From Roseibium aggregatum (GTDB taxonomy: Bacteria > Pseudomonadota > Alphaproteobacteria > Rhizobiales > Stappiaceae), in assembly GCF_014692675.1 (NCBI RefSeq), contig NZ_JABFCZ010000014.1, positions 95,451-159,450 of the forward strand: a stretch of 64,000 bases of DNA. The letters are read 5' to 3'. The notes under the pieces are model-generated. The model ran no database searches and was not told where the DNA came from. It saw nothing but the letters and a program-made list of their open reading frames with translations. Both the position numbers and the translations under genes were made by a program. Positions within the stretch are counted from its first letter, which is position 1. Each line of letters starts with the position of its first letter. Shown piece by piece: positions 28,013 to 36,014 of the stretch.

Positions 28013-28654
28013 ATGCCCTTTACGGCGGAAGAATTCTTTGGCGTCTTCGCGGCATACAATGGCGCGATCTGGCCATTTCAGATCGTCACCTACGGGGCCG
28101 GCCTGATCGTCGTCTTGCTGATATGGCGGCCATCGCGGGGATCCGACCTCGCCATACTCCTGATGCTTGCGGCCATGTGGGCCGTCAACGGTATCGGCTA
28201 TCAGTATCTCTTTTTCTCGCCGGTCAATCCGGTTGCCAAGGGCTTCGCGGCCGTCTTTGTCGTCGAGGCTCTGCTGCTGGCCGCCTTGCCTCTGCTTCTG
28301 CGCGAGTGGCCAAACCTCACCCTGAAACAGGGGCGTGTCGGCTGGATCGCGTTGGTCCTGATCCTTTATGCGCTGATCGGCTATCCGGTTCTTGGATATC
28401 TCGCCGGTCACCGCTATCCGGCCGTGCCGATGTTCGGCGTTGCGCCCTGTCCCACCGCGATCTTCACCATTGGCGTCCTCCTGCTTGGCGAGTGGAAAGT
28501 CTGCCGCTGGCTGTTGATCCTTCCAGTGGTCTGGGCGGCCATCGGCGGGTCTGCTGCGGTCCTGCTGTCCGTCCCCCAGGATTACGGCCTGCTCGTTGCC
28601 GGGTTAATCGTCGTGGCCCTCGCATTGACCAGGCGCCGTCTTCGAAACGGGTGA
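28013..28654 (+). CDS. DUF6064-type membrane protein
   Basis: The 213-residue, very hydrophobic product has about six membrane segments, starting MPFTAEEFFGVFAAYNGAIWP, a start shared with DUF6064 family proteins. A conserved-looking segment, FGVAPCPTAIFTIGVLLL, contains a Cys-Pro. No function is known. Its position between a nickel exporter and an NreB-like transporter suggests a metal-related membrane role, which is inference only. It converges with the NreB-like gene, two bases apart. Confidence 0.75.
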   Translation: MPFTAEEFFGVFAAYNGAIWPFQIVTYGAGLIVVLLIWRPSRGSDLAILLMLAAMWAVNGIGYQYLFFSPVNPVAKGFAAVFVVEALLLAALPLLLREWPNLTLKQGRVGWIALVLILYALIGYPVLGYLAGHRYPAVPMFGVAPCPTAIFTIGVLLLGEWKVCRWLLILPVVWAAIGGSAAVLLSVPQDYGLLVAGLIVVALALTRRRLRNG

Positions 28655-28656
28655 TT

Positions 28657-29979
28657 TCAGCGCAGGTGAGACCGGCCTTCGGGCCAGTGCCCGTGGAGAT
28701 CGTCGATCACCACAGGGTGCACATGGTCTTTGGCGCCGTGTTCTTTCAGATGCGGATGATCCGGCGGCAGATCCGGATGCGTGTGCGGCAACGCTGCCGG
28801 CTCCTTCGAGGGCCAGAACCACAAGGCACCCGCGACGCCGAGTGTGGCCAGTCCTCCCATCAGGAGAAAGGTGGTGTTAAAACCCATGGCGGCTCCGAAA
28901 CGGCCCGCCAGCGGATAGGCGATCAACCAGCAGGCATGGCTGAGCGCGAATTGGGCGGCAAAGAGAGCAGGGCGGTCCTCCGGATGCGCGGACCTGCGAA
29001 GCAGTCGTCCGGATGGGGTCTGCGTCAGGCTGTAGCCGAAGCCGAGGACCAGCCACAAAGCCATCAATTCCGCAAAAGAGGTAACGAATGGTCCGGTGAA
29101 TGTTCCGGCAGCGAGAAGCGCCGCGCCTGCGATCATCGGAGGCCGGTCTGGAATACGGTCGAGCAACCGGGGCAGAAGCAGAGCCGCGGCCATGGAACCG
29201 CCCCCGAAGGCAGCCAAGGCGAGCGCGACCTGGGTTTCCCCGAGACCAAGATTTGCCTGGACAATAACGACTGTATTGACGATCACCATGGCGCCTGCCG
29301 CGGAGACCGAGAGGTTCAAGGCGAGCAAACCCCTCAGGCGCGGGGTGGCAAGATAGATGCGGATGCCGCGCGTCGTCCGGTCCCAGATGCCGCGTGGAAC
29401 GGACGGCTTCGGCGATGGCAGGGTTACGGAGACGACCAGTGCCGCCGAGGCCAGGAAACCGATCACGGTCCCACCGAACAGCACAGGAAAGCTGACCACG
29501 GTCAGCAAGGCCGCCGCGAGCATGGGCGAGAGCAGGTTTTCCAGGTCATAGGCCAGCCGGGAGAGCGACAAGGCGCGGGTGTAGTCGGCCTCGTCGGGCA
29601 GCACGTCCGGAATGGTCGCCTGGAATGTGGGCGTGAAACCTGCCGAAGCCGCCTGCAAAAGGAAGATCAGGAGGTAGATTTGCCAAACCTCCGTGATGAA
29701 CGGCAGCGCAACTGCGATGGTCGCGCGGATCAGGTCAAGAGTGACCAGCATCGCCCGACGGGGCACCCGGTCGGCAAAGGCGGAGGCGATCGGCGCGAGC
29801 GTGACATAGGCAATCATCTTGATCGCCAGTGCCGTTCCCAGCACCAGCCCGGCCTTGTCGCCTGCGATCTTCCAGGCGAGCAGGCCAAGCGCGACGGTCG
29901 CAAGGCCGGTGCCGATCAGCGCAATCACCTGTGCCGCGAATAGGTGCCTGTAGGTGCGATGGGCAAGGACGGCCAGCAT
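28657..29979 (-). CDS. NreB-like MFS metal efflux transporter with His-rich tail
   Basis: The 440-residue MFS protein has about twelve membrane segments (ADRVPRRAMLVTLDLIRA in the loop after segment 2). Its cytoplasmic tail holds ten His in about the last 42 residues (HTHPDLPPDHPHLKEH, then KDHVHPVV). NreB of Achromobacter, a nickel-resistance MFS pump, has the same His-rich end. The ATG at 29979 has GAGG upstream and follows the repressor stop by seven bases, so repressor and pump are co-transcribed. Ni2+ export is inferred from the tail and the linked repressor. Confidence 0.82.
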   Translation of the reverse strand: MLAVLAHRTYRHLFAAQVIALIGTGLATVALGLLAWKIAGDKAGLVLGTALAIKMIAYVTLAPIASAFADRVPRRAMLVTLDLIRATIAVALPFITEVWQIYLLIFLLQAASAGFTPTFQATIPDVLPDEADYTRALSLSRLAYDLENLLSPMLAAALLTVVSFPVLFGGTVIGFLASAALVVSVTLPSPKPSVPRGIWDRTTRGIRIYLATPRLRGLLALNLSVSAAGAMVIVNTVVIVQANLGLGETQVALALAAFGGGSMAAALLLPRLLDRIPDRPPMIAGAALLAAGTFTGPFVTSFAELMALWLVLGFGYSLTQTPSGRLLRRSAHPEDRPALFAAQFALSHACWLIAYPLAGRFGAAMGFNTTFLLMGGLATLGVAGALWFWPSKEPAALPHTHPDLPPDHPHLKEHGAKDHVHPVVIDDLHGHWPEGRSHLR

Positions 29980-29986
29980 GAAAACC

Positions 29987-30244
29987 TCAAAGAAGTTTCG
30001 CGAGCGCCCGCATTTCGGCGAGGTCCTGCTCGCCGCCATGACCGAGACAATGATCGATGTGGTCGTGGATCAGCGTCCGTTTTGCTGCCGTGAGGGCCTT
30101 TTCGACCGCCTGGAGCTGGATGGCGATGTCGCCGCACGGCTTGCCTTCCTCGATCATCTCGATGACATGACGCAGGTGTCCGTCGGCGCGTTTCAGGCGC
30201 TTGATCAGGCCCGGGTGACTTGCATGTTGGTGAACTTCTGTCAT
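29987..30244 (-). CDS. CsoR/RcnR-family metal-sensing repressor
   Basis: This 85-residue DUF156 protein is all-helical with ligand candidates Cys37, His62 and Cys66 plus N-terminal His5/His7. The Cys-His-Cys set is CsoR-like, and an N-terminal His is a feature of nickel/cobalt sensors such as RcnR, so a Ni/Co-responsive repressor resembling InrS or NreA is most likely. Two C/G-tract palindromes typical of this family's operators lie immediately upstream, between it and the divergent small His-rich gene. Confidence 0.88.
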   Translation of the reverse strand: MTEVHQHASHPGLIKRLKRADGHLRHVIEMIEEGKPCGDIAIQLQAVEKALTAAKRTLIHDHIDHCLGHGGEQDLAEMRALAKLL

Positions 30245-30254
30245 AGAAGGTTTG

Positions 30255-30273
30255 TATCCCCCCTAGGGGGATA
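30255..30273. promoter_or_regulatory. CsoR/RcnR-type operator 1
   Basis: TATCCCCCCTAGGGGGATA is an almost perfect palindrome with the G/C tracts recognised by RcnR/InrS/FrmR-type repressors. It starts 11 bases upstream of the repressor ATG. Confidence 0.85.
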
Positions 30274-30280
30274 GTGCAAG

Positions 30281-30297
30281 ATCCCCCCTAGGGGGAT
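30281..30297. promoter_or_regulatory. CsoR/RcnR-type operator 2
   Basis: ATCCCCCCTAGGGGGAT repeats operator 1, centre to centre about 25 bases away. It lies 32 bases upstream of the divergent gene at 30329, so one pair of sites could control both transcription units. Confidence 0.85.
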
Positions 30298-30328
30298 AGA
30301 TCATGATCGTTGGTTCACGGCCACCGGC

Positions 30329-30694
30329 ATGTCCGGAAAGAAAAAGATGACTGGCAGTATTCTGTTGCAAAGAGCATGGAGTATCCGGCCCGCGGTCGTT
30401 CTGACCGTGGTCCTGGCGCTCGCGCTGTCGCAGGTCATTGTCAGTCTGACACATGCCCCCTCGGCCTCGAACGACCTCGTTTCGATCGCCCAGCAAGGGC
30501 ACTCCCACGGCGACGGCCTTACCGAGACAATCTCCGGACACGATGCCGCCGATCATGAGCATCAGCTCAATGCGCTCATCAACCCGGCGGCCAAAGATAT
30601 GGCCCCGGCGAACAATCGACTTTCCAGCTTCAACGATCGTGATTGGGAAGGACTTGTCCGGGACGGGCCTCAGCGTCCACCGAAGTCCGTCTGA
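30329..30694 (+). CDS. Small His-containing membrane/periplasmic protein
   Basis: The 121-residue product has one hydrophobic segment (about residues 20-42) followed by a likely periplasmic part with five His in about 22 residues (GHSHGDG, then GHDAADHEH). It probably binds metal at the membrane surface. The Met at 30347 is an alternative start. It is the first gene of the rightward unit leading to hupE and lies behind the repressor operators. I do not recognise a named family. Confidence 0.6.
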   Translation: MSGKKKMTGSILLQRAWSIRPAVVLTVVLALALSQVIVSLTHAPSASNDLVSIAQQGHSHGDGLTETISGHDAADHEHQLNALINPAAKDMAPANNRLSSFNDRDWEGLVRDGPQRPPKSV

Positions 30695-30758
30695 ACAGCA
30701 CCGTTCGAAGCGCGCTTGCGCGCGCTGAATTCCTGTTCAGAAAGAGGTCTTCACAGTC

Positions 30759-31487
30759 ATGAAAATCTGTTCGCGTACAGCCTGTGGCCGGCAGGGCGGG
30801 GGGCGTCTGGCTGCCCTTGCTCTTGCCGTTTCGGGACTGACGCTTCTTTTGGCCGACAAGGCCCTTGCCCATGCTGTCACGCTCGGTGACAAGGGGTATA
30901 TCCAGGAGGTTAGCGGGGTTCACATCATCCCGTTTCTCTATCTCGGCGCCAAGCACATGGTGACGGGATACGATCACATCCTGTTCCTGTTCGGCGTCAT
31001 CTTCTTCCTTTACGGGATGAAGCAGATCGGCACATACGTCTCGCTGTTTGCCATCGGCCATTCGACGACCATGCTGGCCGGTGTCTATTTCGACTTTGGG
31101 ATCAATAGCTACATCATCGACGCCATCATCGGATTCTCGGTGGTTTATAAGGCGTTGGACAATCTCGGCGCCTTCCGGGCCTGGTTCGGCTTTCAGCCGA
31201 GCACCAAGACCGCCACGCTGATCTTCGGGTTTCTGCACGGTTTCGGCCTTGCATCGAAGATCATCGATTACCGGATCTCGCCCGACGGGCTCCTGCCGAA
31301 CCTGATCTCCTTCAATGTCGGCGTTGAAATCGGTCAGCTCCTGGCGCTTGCCGCCATCCTGGTCGTGATGAACCGCTGGAGGGCTACTCCTTCCTTCGCG
31401 CGCCAGGCCTACGCCGCAAATGTCCTGATGATGACCGCCGGTTTCGCCCTGATGGGCTTTCAGATCGCCGGTTATGTCGTTGCCTGA
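30759..31487 (+). CDS. HupE/UreJ-family membrane protein
   Basis: The 242-residue protein has a signal-like N-terminus ending KALAHA, a GYDHILFLFGVIFF motif typical of HupE/UreJ_2 proteins (about 69-82) and FGFLHGFGLASKI. Several other His residues in membrane segments could serve as ligands. Family members are nickel/cobalt permeases associated with hydrogenase or urease genes; neither is seen here, and the context is metal resistance. The direction of transport cannot be told from sequence. Confidence 0.82.
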   Translation: MKICSRTACGRQGGGRLAALALAVSGLTLLLADKALAHAVTLGDKGYIQEVSGVHIIPFLYLGAKHMVTGYDHILFLFGVIFFLYGMKQIGTYVSLFAIGHSTTMLAGVYFDFGINSYIIDAIIGFSVVYKALDNLGAFRAWFGFQPSTKTATLIFGFLHGFGLASKIIDYRISPDGLLPNLISFNVGVEIGQLLALAAILVVMNRWRATPSFARQAYAANVLMMTAGFALMGFQIAGYVVA

Positions 31488-31503
31488 ATTCCGGAGACTT
31501 CCG

Positions 31504-32361
31504 ATGAGCCATCAATTCGACACACAAAACCGCCCAGTCCCCCCACACCACAGCAAGATGAATACAAGCAAAAGGGCAGGAAAAGCGCATATCGACGGGA
31601 TCGAGGCAAGTTCGGGGAGCTTGCTGGTTTCCACGCTCGGCTCGGCCGCGGTCGCAGGCGCCATTCTGGTCTTCGCCTGGCTTCCGGCCGAATACGGCAT
31701 CGATCCGACCGGCGTCGGGCGGATGCTGGGCCTGACAAAGATGGGCGAGATCAAACAGCAGCTTTACGCTGAGGTGGCGGCAGAAGACATAGCCGCTGCG
31801 GCTGCCGGCCGGAACACCGCGCCTGTGCCGTCGGCCGATCCGCAATTGGTCCGCCGGCTGGACTCGATTGAAAAACAGCTTGCGAGCATCACCTTGATGC
31901 TGTTGGCGGATCCGCAGGCGCGCGCACGGGTGCCGGCAACCCAATCCGCTCCGGCGTCAGATTCAGCATCCGGGGCGGAAGCCGCTGCGGTTCCGGTTCC
32001 CGCTCCGGCACCCTCTGCTGCAAACGCCGGGGCCGAGCCTGCGTCTGCCGCATGGCGCAACGAGGTCAGTTACACGTTGGCTCCCGGCCAGGGCGTCGAG
32101 GTCAAGCTCGTGATGGACGAAGGGGCAGTCGCCGAATTCGAATGGACCGCGAACGGTTCAATCCTCAATCACGACACCCACGGCGATGGAGGCGGCCAGA
32201 ATATCACTTACGAACGCGGCCGCAGCGTCCCGGGACAGCAGGGACGCCTGACCGCGGCGTTCACGGGCAACCACGGCTGGTTCTGGCGAAACCGGACCAA
32301 TGAACCGGTAACCTTCGATCTCCGCACCCGCGGCGACTATTCGAAGTTGATCGCGCCCTGA
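31504..32361 (+). CDS. Single-span membrane anchor protein of the metal cluster
   Basis: The 285-residue product has one membrane segment (about 40-62), an Ala/Pro-rich linker (about 140-180) and a C-terminal soluble domain. That domain (about 185-285) contains WTANGSILNHDTHGDG, and GNHGWFWRNRTNEPVTFDL near the end. It resembles proteins annotated as transmembrane anchor proteins next to HupE genes. The ATG at 31504 follows GGAG, 16 bases after hupE, so it is probably co-transcribed. The domain may bind a ligand or metal; no function is established. Confidence 0.7.
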   Translation: MSHQFDTQNRPVPPHHSKMNTSKRAGKAHIDGIEASSGSLLVSTLGSAAVAGAILVFAWLPAEYGIDPTGVGRMLGLTKMGEIKQQLYAEVAAEDIAAAAAGRNTAPVPSADPQLVRRLDSIEKQLASITLMLLADPQARARVPATQSAPASDSASGAEAAAVPVPAPAPSAANAGAEPASAAWRNEVSYTLAPGQGVEVKLVMDEGAVAEFEWTANGSILNHDTHGDGGGQNITYERGRSVPGQQGRLTAAFTGNHGWFWRNRTNEPVTFDLRTRGDYSKLIAP

Positions 32362-32457
32362 AAGGACGTGCCCCGGCGGCGGAAAGGCCGTTGGGGCACC
32401 GCCCAGGATATTATTTCGCTCCGCGCCAAAATTGCGGCGCTGGTTTCACAGTCAACT

Positions 32458-32500
32458 TGGAAAGCATCCGGAAACGGCCGGCGGCGAAAGCGGCCTGAGC
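32458..32500 (+). repeat. Right copy of 43-bp direct repeat (orphan dppF 3' end)
   Basis: This copy has no gene upstream of it. In the dppF frame it would read ESIRKRPAAKAA plus stop, with one synonymous change and one Leu-to-Pro change against dppF. Similarity starts and stops abruptly on both sides. Confidence 0.85.
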
Positions 32501-32518
32501 GATCGGAAATCTGATCGG

Positions 32519-32685
32519 CGTCATTCCGGACAAGTGAGGCGCAGCCGAGCGCTGATCCGGGATCCAGAAGTCAGCCGCGGGTGAGCGCGTCCCAAGCTCT
32601 ATTGAAAGCGGTGCTCGCTGTCGCTCGCTCTGTCATCTGGATCCCAGATCGGCACGCAGCGTTGCTGCGCTGGTCTGGGATGACG
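32519..32685. repeat. Mosaic palindromic intergenic repeat element
   Basis: Nested inverted repeats lie here: CGTCAT near 32519 matches ATGACG near 32680, and GGATCCAG (32560-32567) matches CTGGATCC (32637-32644). There is no coding sense. The structure is that of the extragenic palindromic mosaics found in Hyphomicrobiales genomes (identification by type, not by search). Confidence 0.6.
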
Positions 32686-32790
32686 CCCTACGGGCGGGCG
32701 CTCAGGATTTTACAATTCCAGAAGGCGAGAAGGGAGAAGTGCGGGCGTTCTTGATGCGCCCGTAAATCTGCTGAGTTTTTTCATTGCATC

Positions 32791-32818
32791 ATTTCGATAA
32801 TTCGCATAATTTCGAAAT
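32791..32818. promoter_or_regulatory. Likely ArsR operator overlapping the arsR start region
   Basis: ATTTCGA (32791-32797) and TCGAAAT (32812-32818) form a 7-bp inverted repeat ending one base before the arsR ATG. Its inner part, AATTCGCATAATTTCGAAA, recurs near 49613-49631 with one change. The position suits autorepression. Confidence 0.6.
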
Positions 32819-33163
32819 ATGAAAAAGGAACTCGCACTCGACGCGCTGGCAGCGCTTGGGCAGGAAACCCGTCTCGACGTCTTTCGCCTGCTGGTGAAAG
32901 CCGGAAAAGAAGGCATGCCGGCGGGTGCCATATCGGATGCGCTCGATGTGCGGCCGAATACCCTGTCGACGCATCTGGGCGTCCTGTCCCGCTCCGGCCT
33001 CGTGCACGCCGAGCGGGACGGGCGCTCGATCCTGTACCGGGCGGATCTCGCCGCGATGGGAGATCTGGTGACCTATCTGCTGCAGGACTGCTGCGGCGGC
33101 CGTCCGGAACTCTGCGCGCCCGTCTTGTCCTGCCTTGAACCCGCGTCGAAAGCCGAGGCGTAA
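32819..33163 (+). CDS. arsR: ArsR-family arsenite-responsive repressor
   Basis: The 114-residue winged-helix protein ([18 protein letters not shown], then [16 protein letters not shown]) has a C-terminal Cys cluster ([16 protein letters not shown]) that likely binds As(III), as in atypical ArsR proteins with C-terminal Cys pairs. It is followed by acr3. No ribosome binding site precedes the ATG and the operator runs up to it, so the transcript may be leaderless. Confidence 0.88.
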   Translation: MKKELALDALAALGQETRLDVFRLLVKAGKEGMPAGAISDALDVRPNTLSTHLGVLSRSGLVHAERDGRSILYRADLAAMGDLVTYLLQDCCGGRPELCAPVLSCLEPASKAEA

Positions 33164-33285
33164 CGTCCTTCTTTCACGGGTCCGGATCCCGGGCCCCGGA
33201 TCATCCTGTCCGGTCAATGATGAAATCCCGCCCCAAGCCCGGCGGCTCCTTGATCGAGGCGAACCGTTGTTTAGGAGACTGCGAC

Positions 33286-34326
33286 ATGGCAACTGCCGAT
33301 GAAACGCCGCTTGGCGTGTTCGAGCGCTATCTTTCCCTCTGGGTGGCCCTGTGCATTGCTGCAGGTGTCGCGCTCGGTCTGGCCGTTCCGGGCCTCTTCT
33401 CGGCGATTGCCGGTCTGGAATATGCCAGCGTCAATCTTGTGGTGGCCGTGTTCATCTGGGTGATGATCTATCCGATGATGGTCAATGTGGACTTCGCTTC
33501 GTTGAAGGATGTCGGCAAGAAGCCCAAGGGCCTGTGCATCACGCTCGTGGTCAATTGGCTGATCAAGCCGTTCACCATGGCCGCCCTCGGCATCCTGTTC
33601 TTTGAGTTCCTGTTCGCCGGCATCGTCGATCCGCAGAACGCGAAGGAATATATCGCGGGCATGATCCTGCTCGGCGTCGCGCCTTGCACCGCCATGGTGT
33701 TCGTCTGGAGCCAGCTGGTCCGGGGGGACGCGAACTACACGCTGGTGCAGGTCTCCATCAACGACATCGTCATGGTGTTCGCTTTCGCGCCGATCGCGGC
33801 TCTGCTTCTGGGCGTGACCGATATCATCGTGCCCTGGGAAACCCTGTTCTTGTCCGTTATCCTTTACGTGGTCATTCCGCTGGCGGCCGGATACGTGACC
33901 CGGCGGTCGCTGGACAGGACGGGGCATCATGAACGCATTGCCCAGTTCACGGCGCGGGTAAAGCCGTTCTCCGTCATGGGGCTGCTGGCGACCGTTGTTC
34001 TTCTGTTCGGGTTCCAGGCACAGACCATCGTCGACAAGCCGATGGTCATCGCCCTGATTGCGATTCCGCTGCTGGTCCAGAGCTACGGCATCTTTGCGAT
34101 TGCCTATGCCTGGGGTTACCTGTGGCGGGTGCCGTTCTCGACGGCGGCGCCGGCCGCGCTGATCGGTACGTCGAATTTCTTCGAACTGGCGGTAGCGGTT
34201 GCCATCAGCCTGTTCGGCCTGAACTCAGGCGCGGCGCTTGCGACCGTGGTCGGCGTTCTGGTGGAGGTCCCGGTGATGCTGTCCCTGGTTGCCTTCGCCA
34301 ACCGGACGCGCAGCCATTTTGCCTGA
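33286..34326 (+). CDS. acr3: Arsenite efflux permease Acr3
   Basis: The 346-residue membrane protein has about ten segments with the Acr3 signatures [13 protein letters not shown] (conserved Cys) and [18 protein letters not shown]. It expels arsenite using the proton gradient. The ATG at 33286 with AGGAG upstream was chosen; the frame extends 23 codons further up without a ribosome binding site. It is co-transcribed with arsR. Confidence 0.93.
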   Translation: MATADETPLGVFERYLSLWVALCIAAGVALGLAVPGLFSAIAGLEYASVNLVVAVFIWVMIYPMMVNVDFASLKDVGKKPKGLCITLVVNWLIKPFTMAALGILFFEFLFAGIVDPQNAKEYIAGMILLGVAPCTAMVFVWSQLVRGDANYTLVQVSINDIVMVFAFAPIAALLLGVTDIIVPWETLFLSVILYVVIPLAAGYVTRRSLDRTGHHERIAQFTARVKPFSVMGLLATVVLLFGFQAQTIVDKPMVIALIAIPLLVQSYGIFAIAYAWGYLWRVPFSTAAPAALIGTSNFFELAVAVAISLFGLNSGAALATVVGVLVEVPVMLSLVAFANRTRSHFA

Positions 34327-34336
34327 GCGGCGGAGG

Positions 34337-34993
34337 TTATCCGGCCCAGTCGACACCTGCGATCAGGGCCGCGGCCTGGCGGTGGAGATAGTGCATAAGT
34401 TCGCCGGCCTTGCCGATCGCCTGCTGTTCCTCGCCGGCGGCGATCGCCTGCATCAGCTCAAGATGCGCCCATGCGGCCGCGTCGAGGTCGCTGTCGGCGA
34501 AATAGCGGAACCAGAACCGGCGGCTGAGGGTCTGCAAGGGCGCGACCGCCTTTGCGGCGAAGGGGTTGCACGAGGCTCCGGCGACAATTCCGTCAAATGT
34601 CTTGTCGAGCCGGTAGAAGGCGGTGAGGTTCTGATCCGAGGCCGCGTCCTTCATCTTTCCCGCACAGTCCTGCAGGGCTGACCGTTCTTCCTTGCTGGCC
34701 AGACGGGCTGCGGCTCCGGCCAGCAGCACCTCCAGGCCGTGACGGGCATCGAGCACGCGGGCGAAGTCGCCCGGGTGCAGGTCCGCGATGACGATGCCGA
34801 GCCGCGGCCGGATCGAGACCAGGCCTTCCCAGCTTAAGCGCTGGATCGCCTCGCGGATCGGCGTCCGGCCCATTTGCAGGTCCTGGGTCAGCCGGCTTTC
34901 GGTGACCGCTTCGCCGGGCTTCATCTTCAGCGTGACAATGGCTTCCTCAAGCTGCCGGTAGGCGGCTTGCGAGAGGCTTTCTTCTTCTCCCAT
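34337..34993 (-). CDS. GntR-family (FCD) regulator of hydroxyproline genes
   Basis: The 218-residue protein has an N-terminal winged helix (MGRTPIREAIQRLSWEGLV) and a C-terminal FCD ligand domain with His/Asp positions typical of FadR-type proteins. It is divergent from the hydroxyproline catabolic operon, so it probably represses it and responds to a pathway intermediate. The intergenic region contains a TGATATATCA palindrome. Confidence 0.85.
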   Translation of the reverse strand: MGEEESLSQAAYRQLEEAIVTLKMKPGEAVTESRLTQDLQMGRTPIREAIQRLSWEGLVSIRPRLGIVIADLHPGDFARVLDARHGLEVLLAGAAARLASKEERSALQDCAGKMKDAASDQNLTAFYRLDKTFDGIVAGASCNPFAAKAVAPLQTLSRRFWFRYFADSDLDAAAWAHLELMQAIAAGEEQQAIGKAGELMHYLHRQAAALIAGVDWAG

Positions 34994-35042
34994 CTGATCT
35001 CCGAACCTGATTGGGATGGTGTAGTCTCGATTGATATTTTAT

Positions 35043-35052
35043 TGATATATCA
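35043..35052. promoter_or_regulatory. Palindromic GntR operator candidate
   Basis: TGATATATCA is a perfect 10-bp palindrome midway between the divergent regulator (start 34993) and the catabolic operon (start 35117), in the AT-rich part of the gap. Its size and centre fit FCD-type GntR sites. Confidence 0.5.
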
Positions 35053-35116
35053 GATGTTGACAAGGGGCTAATGGAGCGGCACGATCCGGATCAATGGATT
35101 TCTCGAGGAGAGTGTC

Positions 35117-36010
35117 ATGTGGAAGGGTATTTTTCCGGCGGTCACGACGAAGTTCAACGAAGCGGATGAACTCGACGTAGGCGAAATCGAGCGCTGCTTC
35201 GGGCTGCAGTTCGATGCGGGCTGTGACGGCATGATCGTTTGCGGATCGCTCGGTGAGGCGATGGCGCTGGAACCGGAGGAAAAGCTCGAACTTCTGCGGA
35301 TTGCGAAATCCGCCGCAGGGAGCCGTCCGGTCCTGATGACGGTCTGCGAAAGCTCCACCAAACGTGCGGCCGCGGCGGCGCAGGCGGCAGCTCGGGCCGG
35401 CGCCGACGGTCTGATGGTGCTGCCCGGCGTGCCTTACAAGTCCGCGCCTCACGAGACCGTCGCTCATCTGAAGGCGGTGATCAGGGCCGCCGGACTGCCG
35501 TCGATGATCTACAACAATCCTGTCGCCTACGGCGTCGACGTCACCCTCGACATGTTCGAGGATCTGGCCGAAGAACCGCTGGTCGTCGCCATGAAGGAAT
35601 CCACCGACGATATCCGCCGGGTGACCGACGTGATCAACCGGTTCGGCGACCGCTTCGACGTCTTCACCGGTGTCGACAACCTGGCGCTGGAAAGCCTGAT
35701 GATGGGGGCGGTCGGCTGGGTCGCCGGTCTGGTGGTTGCCTTCCCCAAGGAAACGGTTACCATCTACAAGCTGGTGCAGGCCGGCCGCGTTGCGGAAGCG
35801 CTCGAGATCTACCGCTGGTTCCGGCCGCTGCTCGATCTCGATGTCTCCACCAATCTGGTGCAGAACATCAAGCTGGCGGAGGTCCACGCCATCGGCTCCA
35901 GCGACCGCTGCCGCGCGCCGCGCATGGCGCTCTCCGGTGCCGAGCGGGAACGAGTCGAGGCGGTGATCAAATCGGCTCTTGAAAAGAGACCGCAACTCCC
36001 TCTTCTTTAG
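35117..36010 (+). CDS. DapA-family enzyme, probable pyrroline-4-hydroxy-2-carboxylate deaminase
   Basis: The 297-residue DHDPS/NAL-family barrel has the substrate-carboxylate motif GSLGEA (43-48), Tyr132 in IYNNP and Schiff-base Lys160 in VVAMKEST. In hydroxyproline catabolism this family member converts 1-pyrroline-4-hydroxy-2-carboxylate to 2-oxoglutarate semialdehyde. The assignment rests on context: it is followed at once by a DadA-like oxidase and a 4-hydroxyproline epimerase. Other aldolase or dehydratase activities of the superfamily cannot be ruled out by sequence alone. Confidence 0.82.
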   Translation: MWKGIFPAVTTKFNEADELDVGEIERCFGLQFDAGCDGMIVCGSLGEAMALEPEEKLELLRIAKSAAGSRPVLMTVCESSTKRAAAAAQAAARAGADGLMVLPGVPYKSAPHETVAHLKAVIRAAGLPSMIYNNPVAYGVDVTLDMFEDLAEEPLVVAMKESTDDIRRVTDVINRFGDRFDVFTGVDNLALESLMMGAVGWVAGLVVAFPKETVTIYKLVQAGRVAEALEIYRWFRPLLDLDVSTNLVQNIKLAEVHAIGSSDRCRAPRMALSGAERERVEAVIKSALEKRPQLPLL

Positions 36011-36014
36011 CCGC

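Noticed and set aside
27946..29943. 665-residue plus-strand frame across DUF6064 and the NreB-like gene
   Set aside because: It crosses two convergent real genes in a different frame and lacks any domain logic.
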